Positions 34,398 through 47,125 of a DNA stretch of 64,000 bases are shown one piece after another. The stretch is from Marsupella aquatica (taxonomy: Eukaryota; Marchantiophyta). The stretch's first letter is position 1. The number at the start of each line of letters is the position of its first letter. A program made the translations under genes and the position numbers. The stretch is from assembly GCA_973895155.1 (NCBI GenBank), contig OZ316895.1, positions 20,398,001 to 20,462,000 of the forward strand, read 5' to 3'. Under the pieces are notes generated by a model. That model ran no database searches. It was given only the letters and a program-made list of their open reading frames with translations, and had not been told where the DNA came from.

Positions 34398-36464
34398 TGG
34401 CTTAGATAGAACAAAATATGTGAACTCTAATTGGTGTTTTTTAAAGAGGGAAACCCCTTCCCGGTGAATGGTAAAGTGGTTGTGATAGAGGTAATTTTTA
34501 CTAGATTCAACGATGATTCTGCCACTTCAATACATTCCCAGCTAAAAATATAATATTTTTAAGACAGTTTGATGGTGTCATTGGTTATCATGTTATTTTC
34601 ACGTTGCCAAATCTTCAAAGCCTCGTTTTTCTTAAGAAGGGAGTGGATGATTGGTAGTGCTCTGTTTGGATGGGTCCCGCTTGCCTGTTTATTTTCTAAG
34701 GGTTGGGGTGACGTGTTGCTTTATTCCTTTCTCACAGTTCTCAATGCATTTTAGTTTTCCCCTAACCTTCTTTCTTTTTCCAACAAAATAAGGCACAATA
34801 AAGACGGTTAGGGGAGAAGGTCGAGGTGTTTTGTCTTACATCCACTATCGTTACTGGACTGGTGAAAGCTTGTTGATCTTTGTGCCCTTCGCTTTTAGCA
34901 CCAAAAATAAAATCACGGGCAGGCCATGACAAAGGGATCTGGTCACAATAGGCTGAACCAATACCTAGAGTTCATATGAACCTCGGTTTTCACTGGAACC
35001 TGGAGCCTGTCACAAAGAGGGTTGAGGGCAGACACAAAGAGGGTGAGGGTGAAAACTTCCAGAGTTACAAAAAGATATTGGTTTGAAGTCAAGGTAGACT
35101 TCATTTGAGATGTTGCTTGAGTGGTATCCTGCTGGCTCGAGCTTTTGGCTGGGAGCCATCAGGTCTGCCATTCAAAACCTGTATCCCCGTCTACGGACCT
35201 TGGGCAACCACCTATTCTGTGGCTCAAAACGTGAGTATCAACTTCTGCATTTTGGGCAGTGTAAAACAAATTAGTAACCCTTTGAGAGTGGGAACCATGT
35301 TGGGAACCCAGTTTCTTGCTAAGGGTTTCATATGTTTCTACAATATGTTCTGACAGTACATTTTGGGCCTAAACTGGCAAAACTTTGATGGACTTAGGGT
35401 ATTTCAGTCCACCCAAGTTTTGCCAGTTTAGGGTACAGATATACAAAGTGGAGGTCCATCCTGGTTTTAGTGTCCTCCCTCCCTTTTCTGTATATATGCA
35501 CATTATAAAATTAAAACTACAGCGGAGGGAATCCTTTGCCACTCTTCAGTATTGCTCCTGTACGTACATTTACATGTCCTTTCGTTTTGCCACTGTTTCC
35601 TCAAACCACATGCAGGTTTGCCCGATGACCCCTTGGATGACCCCCCTTTTGGGAGATCTAAGGATACCCAAAGAACTCTTGTAATTGGATGTTAACACTA
35701 GTTATTATGTGACCCTTACACATGCATATGTACATACACGGGGAATTCTATGTGTCCTGGCTTATTTTGGAACCATCTACCAAGCAAAAAAATAGACAAT
35801 GATTGTATACCAACATACCAAAATGTTACAAAAAAATCTTGCAAAACAGACTTCTGCCAGATTTGGTTGGTTTGATACCTGACATGTTCGATGCAACCCT
35901 TATTTGTTGAAAAGTAAGTATTGTTGGAACTAACTTGAAGAAAACATACAAATGGTTTTTTTTTCCATAAAACCCGCAAAAACCCACGGGAAGGGAGGCC
36001 AAAGGAGGCAACAAAAGAACCCAACAGGCAGAGGCCAAGACCAAAACAAGAAGTCCTTCAAGGGAAGTCAGAAACCTGAGAAGGAGCTGCCTAGTCAGAC
36101 TATGAGGGGCCTCAAACATACCAAAGAATCAAAATCTGCACGTCCAACAGATGACAAGGCACAATCACAGCCATCTATCTGAACACATAACTGCATAAAA
36201 GCATGTCATGCTAATCAACCCAAATCTGTCAAACTCATGCTAGAGCAACAAATTTTCTCCTCAACATAACCCCACCATTACACTCCTCAACAAGGTCCTC
36301 AACCTAACACCACCACTAGACAGGAGAGCCATCAGAGTCCTTCAGTCACACCTCCTCTTTAACCCACAGATGCCATGTGTGCTTCCAGCCCTGTCACGCA
36401 CCAGGATTCCTTTGAATTCCGAAAGAGCATTCCTAAAATAACTATCCTAACTCCTATCAGGACC
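34398..36464. other. No gene; lysine-rich repeat-like patch
   Basis: No gene was found. About 35950-36180 has a Lys/Gln-rich open frame similar in composition to repeat B. About 35365-35430 has a short inverted-repeat pair built on ACTGGCAAAACTT and its complement. Confidence 0.4.
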
Positions 36465-36751
36465 CTCGGGGGGTTGACTATCAACAATCTTAGGAACCAC
36501 GTGCGATCCAAAATAGGTATTTTTCATATAAATTAGCTAAATTTTTAAAAAGCATAGAAAGCAAAAGAAGGTATTATAAACCTATATTTGTAGAATATTC
36601 TTTAATATATACCTTTTATAAAGTAAAATAGGTCATTAGTATTGAAAATAGAGAATATTTTTAGAATATTCCAATTATAAAATAGATGTGTTTATATTAG
36701 GCTAGGATCGCACGTGGTACCCCAAAATATACACTAAGTTAACCCCCCGAG
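36465..36751. mobile_element. Small TIR (MITE-like) element, copy 2
   Basis: 287 bp, ends CTCGGGGGGTT...AACCCCCCGAG. The imperfect terminal inverted repeats of about 45-50 bp include ACCACGTGCGATCC on both arms. Flanks TCAGGACC and TCAGAACC (7 of 8 identical) look like an 8-bp target duplication, hAT-like in length. The interior is AT-rich and non-coding. Confidence 0.8.
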
Positions 36752-38392
36752 TCAGAACCTTGCAAGCCCGTATATATACCCGAACATTGTTTCACAACAA
36801 CCTTTCAGCGGACCACTGCAACCTTTCAATCCCCGAACAAGATCCACAACATATTCTCCTCATACAGAGAAACCAGGAGCTAGGCAAACATCGAGCTCAC
36901 CCCACATTCTAATTCCAAGCCCAAATGAGTCAGTCTACAAGATCCATCAAGACTCCATTAGCCAGCTTCATGCTCCCCTACTGGGGTCACCAATTACCCT
37001 CAAGCACTCTCCTTTCAGAAAGATTAATAGTCCCAATTTAATAGTCCCTAGTGCCATTTACCTTCATCACTATCTCTTCAGTTCAAAATCTCCTTTAACC
37101 TACTTCAACCCACCTGAATTCAGAACTAAATAGAGGCAATCACCTACGCCCAGAACATTGTGTGTTCAAGATGACAAATACTCCTCCAATTGAAAAACCA
37201 TGGCACGTTTCAAGAAGAAACTTGGGTCCCTGTCTGAAACACTCCAAGTTTCCTCCACGCATAGAATCCTCTAAGCCCTAGATGCCAGAACCATTCACAA
37301 TCCTATTGATTTCCATAGTGTTCTGCCTTAGTTTCACCCAATCTCGGTTCACCAGCAAACATCTCCAATTCATGTGCCGGTTCTCAGAATTGTCTGAAGG
37401 AGAGGGAGTAATCCTGATGTGACTCTTCCTCTGACTAGGGAGGAGAAAGAGGAGACAGTCAGATTATTAAGCAATTGTCGGATGCCAAATTAGGTAGTAG
37501 TTCTAACTAAAGTTAAAAATGGACTAACTATAGTTAGAAGTAACCCCAGTTAGAAGTAGACGTAAGGTTAAAGTAAGTAAACTGATGCACAATGGGTCAA
37601 GGAGATTAAGTAGGGATAGTTAGGAAGGTCTTAGTTAAAGTCTAGTTGAATTAGGATAGGTTAGGAAATCTCAAGAAGTAAAAGTAGAAAGTGACAAATG
37701 GTCTACTCTGCAGAATTATAGAAAAGTCTCCAAATAGAGTTAGACCTGGAAATCCAGTAAGTAGATAGTCTTAGGTTCAAGGGACACACTGGCAAAATTT
37801 CAGACAAAACGAAGGGCAGGGCACAATGCTGGAGATTTATGAAACTGGAGCTTTGTTATAAGTACACTTAAGACGGGATACCATAGAAGTAGGGGCGAGT
37901 TCTGAGTACAAAGCAAGTAGTGCTACGGGAGTTTTTCTAGGAGCCAGGTGTCATCATGGGAGTCCTTCTCATAAGGATACAAAATGCAGGGACAATCTAC
38001 GTAGAAGCCAAGGAAGGAGCAGCAACAATCAGGCAGAAATTCAAGGGTGTAATTAAGGGAAACGAACATCCTTCTATAAGGACAATGTGAATTGACTCGG
38101 GAGAAGCGGAGGAACCACAGAAATTGCCTGAAGGTAAGGCATGAATTGAATTGAGCTACCGGGAGAAACTCTGTGGTATTGGAAGGAACTCTTGGGATAA
38201 GAAAATCTCATCCCCCGGGCAATCTAGTGGTGGCAAAAGATTCAATTTCGTGCCGCTGCAATTGAAGCTTGGTTGCTAATGGGGAAATTGTTGGTAATTG
38301 CCTGAAGCTTTGTATTGTTGGAGTCCGCTGTTGGGGAACTCGCTGCTGAAGAGAGTGGTGTTGTGCTGCCATTGAACTCGTTATGGCTGCTG
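36752..38392. other. No gene seen
   Basis: Repeats of GTTAGAAGTA-type words occur near 37495-37600. The 3' end (about 38230-38392) begins the GCTG-rich tract that continues at 39977 beyond the inserted element. Confidence 0.4.
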
Positions 38393-38734
38393 TGTTGAGC
38401 ATAGATGACATTTGTAACGGCAAACCTATGAAACATCCAACGCACAATAGTTGACACAGAGAGATACGTGGTTCACCTCCACATGAGGCTACGTCCACAG
38501 GAACACACAAGAGCTTTACTGCACTCTAGGCCGACCGGCCATACCAAGCATCCACAGCACAAGCTCTTCCTATCTCTCAACTAGCTCCGTAACAATGAGC
38601 CTAAGTTCCACCAGGGTCTAGCATCAGCCCTGGCTATATACACAACAGCACTACCGCTAACATTAGCTAAGTCCTAACCCGAGTTAGACTAACTGTGGTT
38701 AGCTCATGAGTCACAAGACGAGCAATATCTAACA
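38393..38734 (-). repeat. Complete LTR, inverted
   Basis: 342 bp, the same length as the solo LTR at 34051, minus orientation. It is followed by the complement of a polypurine tract (AACTCCCCCTTGAC). Confidence 0.88.
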
Positions 38735-39053
38735 AACTCCCCCTTGACTCTTGTCTTGGGGACTGGACTAAATGCTATCATATGGAATCCTCAACGGGAA
38801 GTTCTAGACAATCACCAAACCAGGTCTCCCCCTAAAAACCACAAGGGTTAACTAAGGGTTAACTAGAACTAAGCCGTAGCCAAACAGGAATGAGTAATCC
38901 ATATACAAAATAGTCACACATTGCTAAATAACTCTACTTGCACTACAACTGCAAAACCTGCAAAGTAGCACGGTGTCTTGAGAAATGGGCTGTCTCCTCA
39001 TGAGATAATGTTTCATGGGCTTGCCGTTACAAATGTCGTCTATGCTCAACAAG

Positions 39054-39065
39054 TGGTATCAGAGC
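39054..39065 (+). other. Primer binding site in rearranged element
   Basis: TGGTATCAGAGC two bases after an LTR end at 39051, as in the intact element. Confidence 0.88.
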
Positions 39066-39850
39066 ATGCCTGGGAGGTGACGAGGTTTTTTTGTGACAGG
39101 TTTTTCAAGCATTCATTGTTAATGGTACATTCGGAGTTTCGTCGCATGAAACTCGAATGTGTGTGGCTGTGCGGATAGGTTAGTGAGAGTGCGTTCTAAC
39201 GGTGGTTAGAACTCGCTGATCGGTATCCGTGGTGCGGAGAAATTGAAATTTGCGTCATTCAGGTTTTTATTCGTGTTTAACGGCTTTTCGAGGGAGAGAC
39301 CAGAGTTCGCATTTTTCAACGGTGTGAGCTATGCGGTGCGGAAGGGATCGCATTTTATAGCTCAAGTTGATGGTTGAAGCGAGCTGGTCGTTTCGGTAGT
39401 TGTGTTGCTGCCGAGTTGTTACCGAGTGCAACGTGATGAGTGAAGGAGACATTCGGGTTTTTTCACAAGCTATGGAGCTTGTTCTCATCTGAACCGGGTT
39501 TCTCTTCGTGACGTCCGACTCGGTGGAAGAGACGCGAAGTGCCATGGCTCAACGGTTTGATCGTGGCAAGGCGGTCATTTTGAGCCCGGGATTGGCACTT
39601 GACGCGGTGTGAAGGCGATGCGGCGGAAGCTTTTACAGTGCTGGAGTTGCAAACGGCGCCGGTGTGATTCGGCAAAAAATCCCGTCGGTAACTCGTTGTT
39701 TTCTCATTGGAAACGGTGGCAGTTTAGGTTTGTAACCGGCCTTGTTTGTGATTAAATTGGCATTTTTTGGGGTATCGTATCGGGCGTATCGGGCGTCCCC
39801 CCTCGTACTGTATTCCCTTCCCCCCGCCCGAACTTGTCTTTTGCCGCAGC

Positions 39851-39971
39851 GGCGTGTGTGTTCCCGTGGACGTAGCCTCATGCGGAGGTGAACCACGTAT
39901 CTCTCTGTGTCGACTATTGTGCGTTGGATGTTTCATGGGCTTGCCGTTACGAATGTCGTCTATGCTCAACA
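39851..39971 (+). repeat. LTR 3' fragment (R/U5-like)
   Basis: Matches the last 120 bp of the plus LTRs (GTGTTCCCGTGGACGTAGCC to CTATGCTCAACA). The left junction with the leader is abrupt. Confidence 0.85.
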
Positions 39972-39976
39972 TGCTG

Positions 39977-40640
39977 CGCTATTGAGAAGTCCTGGTCCTA
40001 CTTCACTAAAGCTTGATGCTGCTGAAGAAAATTTGATCCTGCTACTCGCTGCTACTTGAACTTGAAGCTGCTGTCCTGGACTTGCTGTTGCGGACTGGAA
40101 GCAACCTTAGTGTTGGCTCGAAGCTATTGGAAGATTGAATGTTGCCCTGATGCTGAGGATAGTTTGGTGCTATGAGAATCTTGATGCTGGAGCTTCATGC
40201 TGCTGATCAGTCAAAGCTCTGATAGGAGAAGCTCTAATCAAGAAATTACTGCTGAGCTCTTTGCTGCTAAGCTATGGAGAGCCGCTGCTGCAGCTAAGAT
40301 TGGCTGAAAAGCTACACTGCGGGATAGAGTTGACTCGTTGCAGCTTAGTGCTGCTGAAGGAAATCAAATAGAGCTGGCTAAGTAAGGTTGTTGCTGAATA
40401 AGAGAAGCTACGTTGCTTCTATGCTGAGAATTGTGGATAGAGCATACTGCTGCGAGCTTCTCAGTAAGCTGCTGGAGCAGCTTCGTGCTGCTGAGTAGCT
40501 ATGGAGAAGTAGAGCTTGGGAGCTAGGCTGATAGAAGTCAGTGTTGCGGAGGTGAGCTTGCTGATTTATGAGCTATGGAGTAGCTGCTAGGGAGAGCATG
40601 AAGCAGCAGCACTTCGCCGCTGCTCGCGACTTGTGAAGGG
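39977..40640 (+). repeat. GCTGCT-rich degenerate tract
   Basis: Irregular GCTGCTG/GAAGCT words over about 650 bp, continuing the tract at 38230-38392. Stops occur in all frames. It is the target of the rearranged copia insertion. Confidence 0.6.
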
Positions 40641-43600
40641 AGGAAAAAAAATTGCATTTCGCGAGTAGTCTTCGCGAAAGGAGGAAAAGGGGGTGGTCTT
40701 TGCCAAAACTTACCTGGTAGTTGGCTGTCGGCGGCTGGGCTTGAACTCGCGGGCTTGAACTCGCGACCTGCTGTTTGCTAGGGACTTCATTCGGGATACC
40801 AAGGGAGCGTCCTTAGCTCTTCGTTTAAGGAGTTCGTAGCAACTCTACTTAACCTTTCCGCAACATCGGTTCTGAGCCGTTTTAAGGACTTTGAGGCCGG
40901 GTCTAGGCCAGCAGGGGGACTAGGGAGACCAGGGGAGGGCCCAGCAGGGGTGCCTCGGCTTCATGGAGGCCCGGGAAACCATTTTTTTTATCCCAATAGG
41001 ATATGCTAAGGAGTTTTCATGAAGGCTTGAAAACCACTATTTGTAATAACTTGTCGGGCTATTATGAAGCCCAACACTTGAGAGGTGCTGGTATACGATG
41101 AGTTGTTGCTAGATAGCTTGGCCTTGCACTCGCACAGTAGCCATAGAATAACTGCTAATGCCAGCATTCTAGTTGGAACCAACTCAAGCGATAGTTGTAC
41201 TATTCGGGTAAGTTTACAACTGTGTAAAAGCTGACCTGTACTTCTGTGGTAACCCGAGTCTCAGCGGCAAAACCCGAAACTCAATGGTAACCTGAAACTC
41301 AGTGACGTATTAACCCTCAGTTGTAGGCCGAACTTGGAGTTGTTACCGTGAGAAATATTGTGTTCCAGTTAGTTTACAACTTGCGCGGTTAGTTGTAAGA
41401 GTTACCGAAGGGGGTACCCTGGTTACTCGTCTCGCCGAGAGGTTGCCGCTGTTTAGGTTTTGTGTGGAAACCAGAGTACTGGTTGTAGTTAAGTTAACCT
41501 GCAGTAAAATAGAGATTTAACCAGGGTTAAACTTTAGCAAGAAAGTAGTAAGTTTGCCGTAACTACTAACCTGAGTTAGCACCTTAGGCTTGGTTTGGTT
41601 TGGCGTGGGTTTGGTTTGGAGCCCTGAGGTGTGGAAATAAAGAGGAGAAGCAGGGGGCTGTCTCCTCACTTGTTCAGCTGTCCACTTTCTTAGAGGCTGG
41701 GAGCTTGGGGGCTGGGCTCTTCCTTAGAGAGCAGCAGCATGAGCTTGAGGCACTAGGAAGGGGGGAAATGTGAACGAGTCCACTAGGTAGGCAGCAAGGA
41801 GAAGGTCAAGGGAGGTGTTGTGATCTGAACTTGTTTCTATTCTCTCTAGTAAAGACTTGCGTGTAACCCTCAGTCTTGAAGCAGCTGTCTAGTGAGATGT
41901 CGAACCAGTGAGCATGTATGTGGACTTAGATGTGATTTGATACCGGAGAGGTGAAGCTTGAAGCTTGAGGATGAGAGCAGGGTCAGCACTTGTCTTGTTG
42001 GGATAGCAAGTGGTAATCCTGCAGTCCTTTGTGAAGGAAACAGGGTACTCTCTTGGGTGACGGTTATGTAAGGAGTCTGCGGGGACAGCTTGTGGGTGTC
42101 CACTGATCGTGTTGAGATCGGGAGTGGGGTGTTGGGAGTGTTTTCCAGTGGGAGAGCAGGGGAGAGATAACCACCCTTCAAGGTTACCTTTCCAGCGGTG
42201 GAAGTAAAATTACCCAGTTGGGTGTGTGAGTGAAGAAGAAGAGAGAGATTAAGGGAAAGTGACCTACTGTCCTGCTATTCGCCCGTCCTAGGAACCCGGA
42301 CAACGATAAGAAGGGGCAATAGTGGTAGATTTAACTCTAGTGAAGAGTTAAGCCCCATTGCAAGGTGTTGACAGCAATATAAGGTTAGACCATATTAAAA
42401 GAAAATACAGTGATGGATGAACCTTGAAGAAGAAAGGTGTTACATTATTGAATGATAAAAATTCTTTAAGAGAAACAAGTAAAAATAGTATAAGGTACGA
42501 CCAGATTAAAACTAAGTAGAAGTGAATCTTACAATTATTCTTAAATCTAACCAGGGAAATATAACATTAAAATATAATATGGAAACAGGTGCGGGATCTT
42601 CTCAGCATCCTCTCCTTCATACAAGGCAACATTGGCCCACCAGGCAAGAAAGGAAAAACCTGAAAATTACCCTTCTCAGAAACATTGCCAAGGAAATCCC
42701 TATCCACAGTCCAAGATCCTTGCCTGGAAAAACAAACACCAAGATACAAGATGACAGACTGATTGGGAAAATAGCTTCAGAGTACACCAACGGAGGCTGA
42801 GACAACGCAAGCAGGTAATTTAATTAAGAGCCCCTACGTTAGTAACAAGGAGGAGCCAAGACAAAAGAGGGAGATGGGGGGTGGGGGGGGGGGGGGCGGC
42901 GTTGAGGAATGAAATATCACAAGCAGCAGAGTACAACAGTGTGTTAGACTCTTCAAATAAGACAAAAATGTCACCAAAATGTTGTCCTCTAAGAGGCTTC
43001 CCCCTTGGAGCATCTCCAGCTGTACAGACAAATAACCTTGTAACTACCAAATTCTGCTTTCAGCAGTCGAAGAGGGTTGGTTCCCAGCTGGTCCCTGTAT
43101 CCCCAAATGCTTTGTCTTCGACTATCCTGGCCGCAACATTTTCCTGGAATGGTGTACAGTCACTGGCTAGTACTGCCATCCAACTCTGCATACACAGCCT
43201 TGGCTGCATGCTGGGAAGACCCAAAAGTTAATCAAATATAGCATCAGAACTGTTTATATGAAATTCCCGCTAAAGCCAATGATGACTTGTGCTCTTCCTC
43301 AGGCAATCTGGTTGAGGCACTTTTGCATTTTGTAGCTGGGGCAGTCTACAGTAGCTTGGCGAAATAATCTTGAATACCATTATCTAGGTTTGTGAGAGAA
43401 CAAATTATGGATCAAAGGAGCCCATAGAGTGTGGATACTGGATAGAGACATTTAGTTCACATGTGGGATGAAGCATAGGGACATAATGGTCACTTTAAAT
43501 CAAGATTTTTCGTATCTCTAAATTAACTTTTGGAATTCGTTTTGACTATTTGCAACATAGTTGCCCAATTTCTCATTGTGAAATAACGGAAATTAAAGTT

Positions 43601-45150
43601 ATTGTAAACCACAATGTTTGACACTCTCAAATTTTCTTTCTGATATAGTATCCTGTGTAAGAATGCTCACATTTCTATGTGTAAAAGAACTTGGGTCAAT
43701 TATTGAGGTCATCACCTCTGTCAACAAGAGGGCATCTCAAAACTCAGCCATACCAGGATAATGGGAAACTCAATAGCTATGGGAACTCCCAGAAAAAAAT
43801 TTGGTAGCCAATCATTGGTTACTGTACGGAAGCCCGCAAGTTTAGCACTGTCTTGACCAATAAACTTAACAACTTTTCTCTAACTTTGAGCGAGAATCCG
43901 AGAATTAATAAATTTGGAACATACAATTGTAATCATGTGGGCATTGAGCCTGATGTGGTGATTGATGTTGCATTTGGGGGAATATTTAACCAAGAATGAA
44001 TGAAAAGGTATATATGCTATGAGATTGAAGGAAGACCTTAATCTTTTCTTAGGGGTGCCGTCAATGGTATCTCCCCCTTTTTTTAGAATGCTTAGCTGGT
44101 CCCATAAAGAAAAGTTACATAATGGACCATAATTATGGACCCCACTAGAGGTCCCTTCCAAAATTCAAGACTCCACAGCGCACCACATTATCGAGATACA
44201 CCGCAAACAGGTACGTATTGGTTTACAAAATAAAATTGCTTCAACATTCGTGTTTGTGGCATGATTTTGGTAAAACCTTGATGTAAAACTGTTTTAAACG
44301 TAACCATTTTATTTACCCTAGGTAACAGAATGTTGAAGTAGTAGTAGACTTGTAACCATTTTTTAACCCCTAATAACCGATTGCCCACCCTCTTTATGAT
44401 TCAATTCCCCAATAAATAACCAATAATAAAATTAATAATAAATTAAATCTTGCGACCCATTATACTCCAGGGCGCAAAATACTCCAGGGCCCAAATAATT
44501 AGATTCAGTATGGACAACTGCAAAGTCCATGTGTATGAAATTTGCAAGCGGCACGCACACAAGTAGCCCTGGGCACAAATGCACGAGGAAAAACGAAGGG
44601 CACAAACTCACAAGGCTGTTTGAAGTGCTGCATGACTAGTCCCAATAAAGATACCCATTGTCCAACATATATCAATATTGTATAACACATTTATCTATAT
44701 CAATAACTATCTACTTTTCAATCTCAATCAAAACAGGTGGGGGTCCACAAACTAATTGTGTAACTTCAACCACTAACCTCATTATTTATTCCTTGGATTT
44801 AAATAGAGACAAGAGAAGACAAACAAACCCTTGCCAAAAACATTTCCTTCTTATATAGTTCATTTTTGCTCACTTTCAATGCCCTGTTTTACAATTATTA
44901 TCTTACACCTTCACTCTAGACAATAGTCCATGGTTTGATGGCGCTTTTTTAATTAGATGCCTTAATAACTGATTAAACCACCACCACTGTCCATATAAAA
45001 GAATAAGTGTCCAACACTCCTCATTTTTCATATTTCTCCCCTCAGCGTGAGACTTTGCTCCACAATTAAGCCATAGCCAAAACCTGTCCTCCACTCTAGC
45101 GCATGTTATGAGGCCCAAATGCTAAACCTTGTCTCCTAGCTACAGGAGGA
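40641..45150. other. Long stretch without recognisable gene
   Basis: Small features only: a short direct repeat of GGGCTTGAACTCGC near 40737-40765, recurring AACCCGA/CTCAG words near 41255-41330, a G-run at about 42877-42897 and AT-rich sequence from 43.5 kb. The open frames at 41870-42181 (minus) and 42881-43231 (plus) show no family motif. Confidence 0.4.
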
Positions 45151-45153
45151 GAA

Positions 45154-45203
45154 GCTAACGTACTCGCGTTAGCGGACCCCTACCGCTCTGTCAAACAGAG
45201 CGG
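45154..45203. other. Two adjacent perfect hairpins
   Basis: Stem 1 is GCTAACG/CGTTAGC (45154-45173, 6-base loop). Stem 2 is CCGCTCTGT/ACAGAGCGG (45183-45203, 3-base loop). They are 9 bases apart in a sequence otherwise poor in structure. They could be a terminator-like structure, a fragment of a TIR element or a small structured RNA; no assignment is possible. Confidence 0.6.
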
Positions 45204-45736
45204 TCGGGAGCGTATGCATCATAATTATCACCACACCGATAGATCATGACTGGAGTCTTGCACCCGTTTTACGATTACACGTGGTAAACCAACGCAACTG
45301 GTACGAAGTATGACGCAGCTCATTTGTACACCGTCTGACAGCTTATCCGCACAATTCACGAGGTCCGGGCTGGGGCGCGACGCAAACAGGGATTATGCTC
45401 GTGCGCGGGGTACCACAGCTCAGTGGGGCCGGTTTGCGCAGAGGGATCAAAAGTCAGGACCGTCGGTGTCGGGCGCCGTCGCCTCCACGCATCGCCGTTG
45501 TGAACGACTTATCCGGACCGTAGTCCTGAGTCCTGACTGCACGTGACCACAAGAATAGGCTAGTGAGAGACGGAAGCAGCAGATTGACACCGTTCTCCAG
45601 TTTGCGCAATTAATAGAATCGTGGCCGTAGGCTCGCGAATTGCCTTGGTTAAGGTGAGGGGTTTTGTTTTTCATCGTTGGTGCTTTTGGAGGTGCTTTTG
45701 GAGGTGAGGAGTGAATATTTTAGGCATCAAACTACA

Positions 45737-45886
45737 TGCTTGATGGACCCCAACTCAAAGTTTTCTCCTCAGCCAACCCCATGAGGTTTTGGATACTTGG
45801 ATTTAAGGTCTATCAAATTCTATCAACAGTCTGGGTCACTCATGGGGTTTATGAAATAACAGTTTTCATTTGGGGTCCATCAAGCA
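45737..45886. mobile_element. Fold-back (MITE-like) element
   Basis: Inverted repeat of TGCTTGATGGACCCCAA at both ends. A second matching block, ACCCCATGAG, lies further inside each arm, giving imperfect arms of about 50 bp around a short core. No clear target duplication was found. A plus-strand 192-codon frame starts in this element and is not taken as a gene. Confidence 0.6.
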
Positions 45887-46774
45887 CATACCTTGCAATA
45901 TCTTGTTTACAAATCTATCATATTCAACATACTTTATGTGGTTCAGACACCTTTTGCATTACACAGAGTTATACAGAGCTGTGGGAGCATCTTCCAACTC
46001 TTAAGAAGAGTCTAGGGATGTGGTCGCTAGTGTCTCCCTTGATAATTCAGTGTTCCATTCATAAATTTGACGTTAGTCTCACACAGTCAATTATATTTGA
46101 CAAAATAATTCATAAAGCAACACCAGTCAGCCTTAACTGTATACATTTTGTACTGTGGAAACCCTCCTGTGAGTCTTCTTTTGTATTTTCAGTAACCCTC
46201 CTAGTCTTCTTTTGTATTTTCATTATGGACAGGGTCATAATCTCCTTGCCCCAAAATTCTCTCATTCTGAATCTCTTTGTTATTAGGAAAAATCAAGGCT
46301 CATACTCCTGTTAATTGTAATTTTTGGAAGACTTGCAAAGAGTGTTTGTGCTCTGTAATCCATGTACTGTTCATGAACAGCCCATCCATGGTTTATTTAC
46401 AAAAAGTCTTTCACAAGTTTTGGTTTTGTAATTCTGGCGTTTATTTCTACTATCGACACCTTGTTTTGAGGAATCAATTCTGCAATTCCCCATCAATCTA
46501 GGCATGTGTGACTTGAAATAGAAAAGTTTTACCATCTTTCCTTTCTTTACACACTATTGCACCATCTTAACTTAATGATTTTTTCCAAAACTCTCTCAAG
46601 TGATAACAGGCAGTGCGTACCATAACATCCCCTCAACTTGGACCAAAGCCCTCCTATTCAGGTCCTTTCTGGGACACATATCAAAGGGGGGCTTTACAAG
46701 ATGGTGGGGGCAGTTTAGTCCTCGGTTCAGTCTTTCTCCATCCAGAGCAAAATTGATGGCCATTTTTTTCCACA
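45887..46774. other. No gene seen
   Basis: Contains a short tandem duplication near 46167-46222 (CTTCTTTTGTATTTTCA twice). Nothing else is supportable. Confidence 0.4.
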
Positions 46775-47125
46775 AAAGTTAAAATGCCTAAGCCAAAATG
46801 TGTCAGGTTTGGAAGTAATCAATGCAATTCCTTGAAAATAAGCAGCCCTTAGCTCTAAGTTTTTAGACCACCTCATCAAGAGGAGGTCTAAGTTTTTGAC
46901 AAAAAAAAGCTTGCACACCTCAGCAAAAGAAGGGACCCACAAGGGGCCCACTGACAGATGACTAGGTTCCGTAATGCTTTTGGTTCATTGTGTCCCCAAC
47001 TTCATGGAAAGTGAAAATGTGGCCAGTTCTCACATATGAATGGTTAAGATTGCATCTTTCACCTACATAAAAAAGAATTGTTGCCCCCAAGTTCTTGTAA
47101 AGCCACCCTAAACCCTGAGTACCTG
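46775..47125 (+). repeat. Dispersed repeat family C, copy 2
   Basis: Collinear with 20590-20905, same orientation, diverged by substitutions and small indels. Ends with CCAAGTTCTTGTAAAGC. Confidence 0.75.

Larger units (their letters stand above)
38393..39971. mobile_element. Rearranged copia derivative with inverted LTRs
   Basis: Left to right: a complete 342-bp LTR in minus orientation (38393-38734), its polypurine tract and the last part of pol in minus orientation (to about 38995), then a plus-orientation LTR 3' end (about 39010-39051), primer site TGGTATCAGAGC (39054-39065), a plus leader (to about 39845) and a second plus LTR 3' end (about 39851-39971). The outer sequences TGTTGAG...CTCAACA are both U5 ends. 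Flanks are TGCTG on both sides (38388-38392 and 39972-39976), but TGCTG is common in this tract. No coding capacity remains. Confidence 0.85.

Noticed and set aside
45736-46314. 192-codon plus-strand open frame
   Set aside because: Starts inside the fold-back element, has no recognisable domain and no splice or promoter context.
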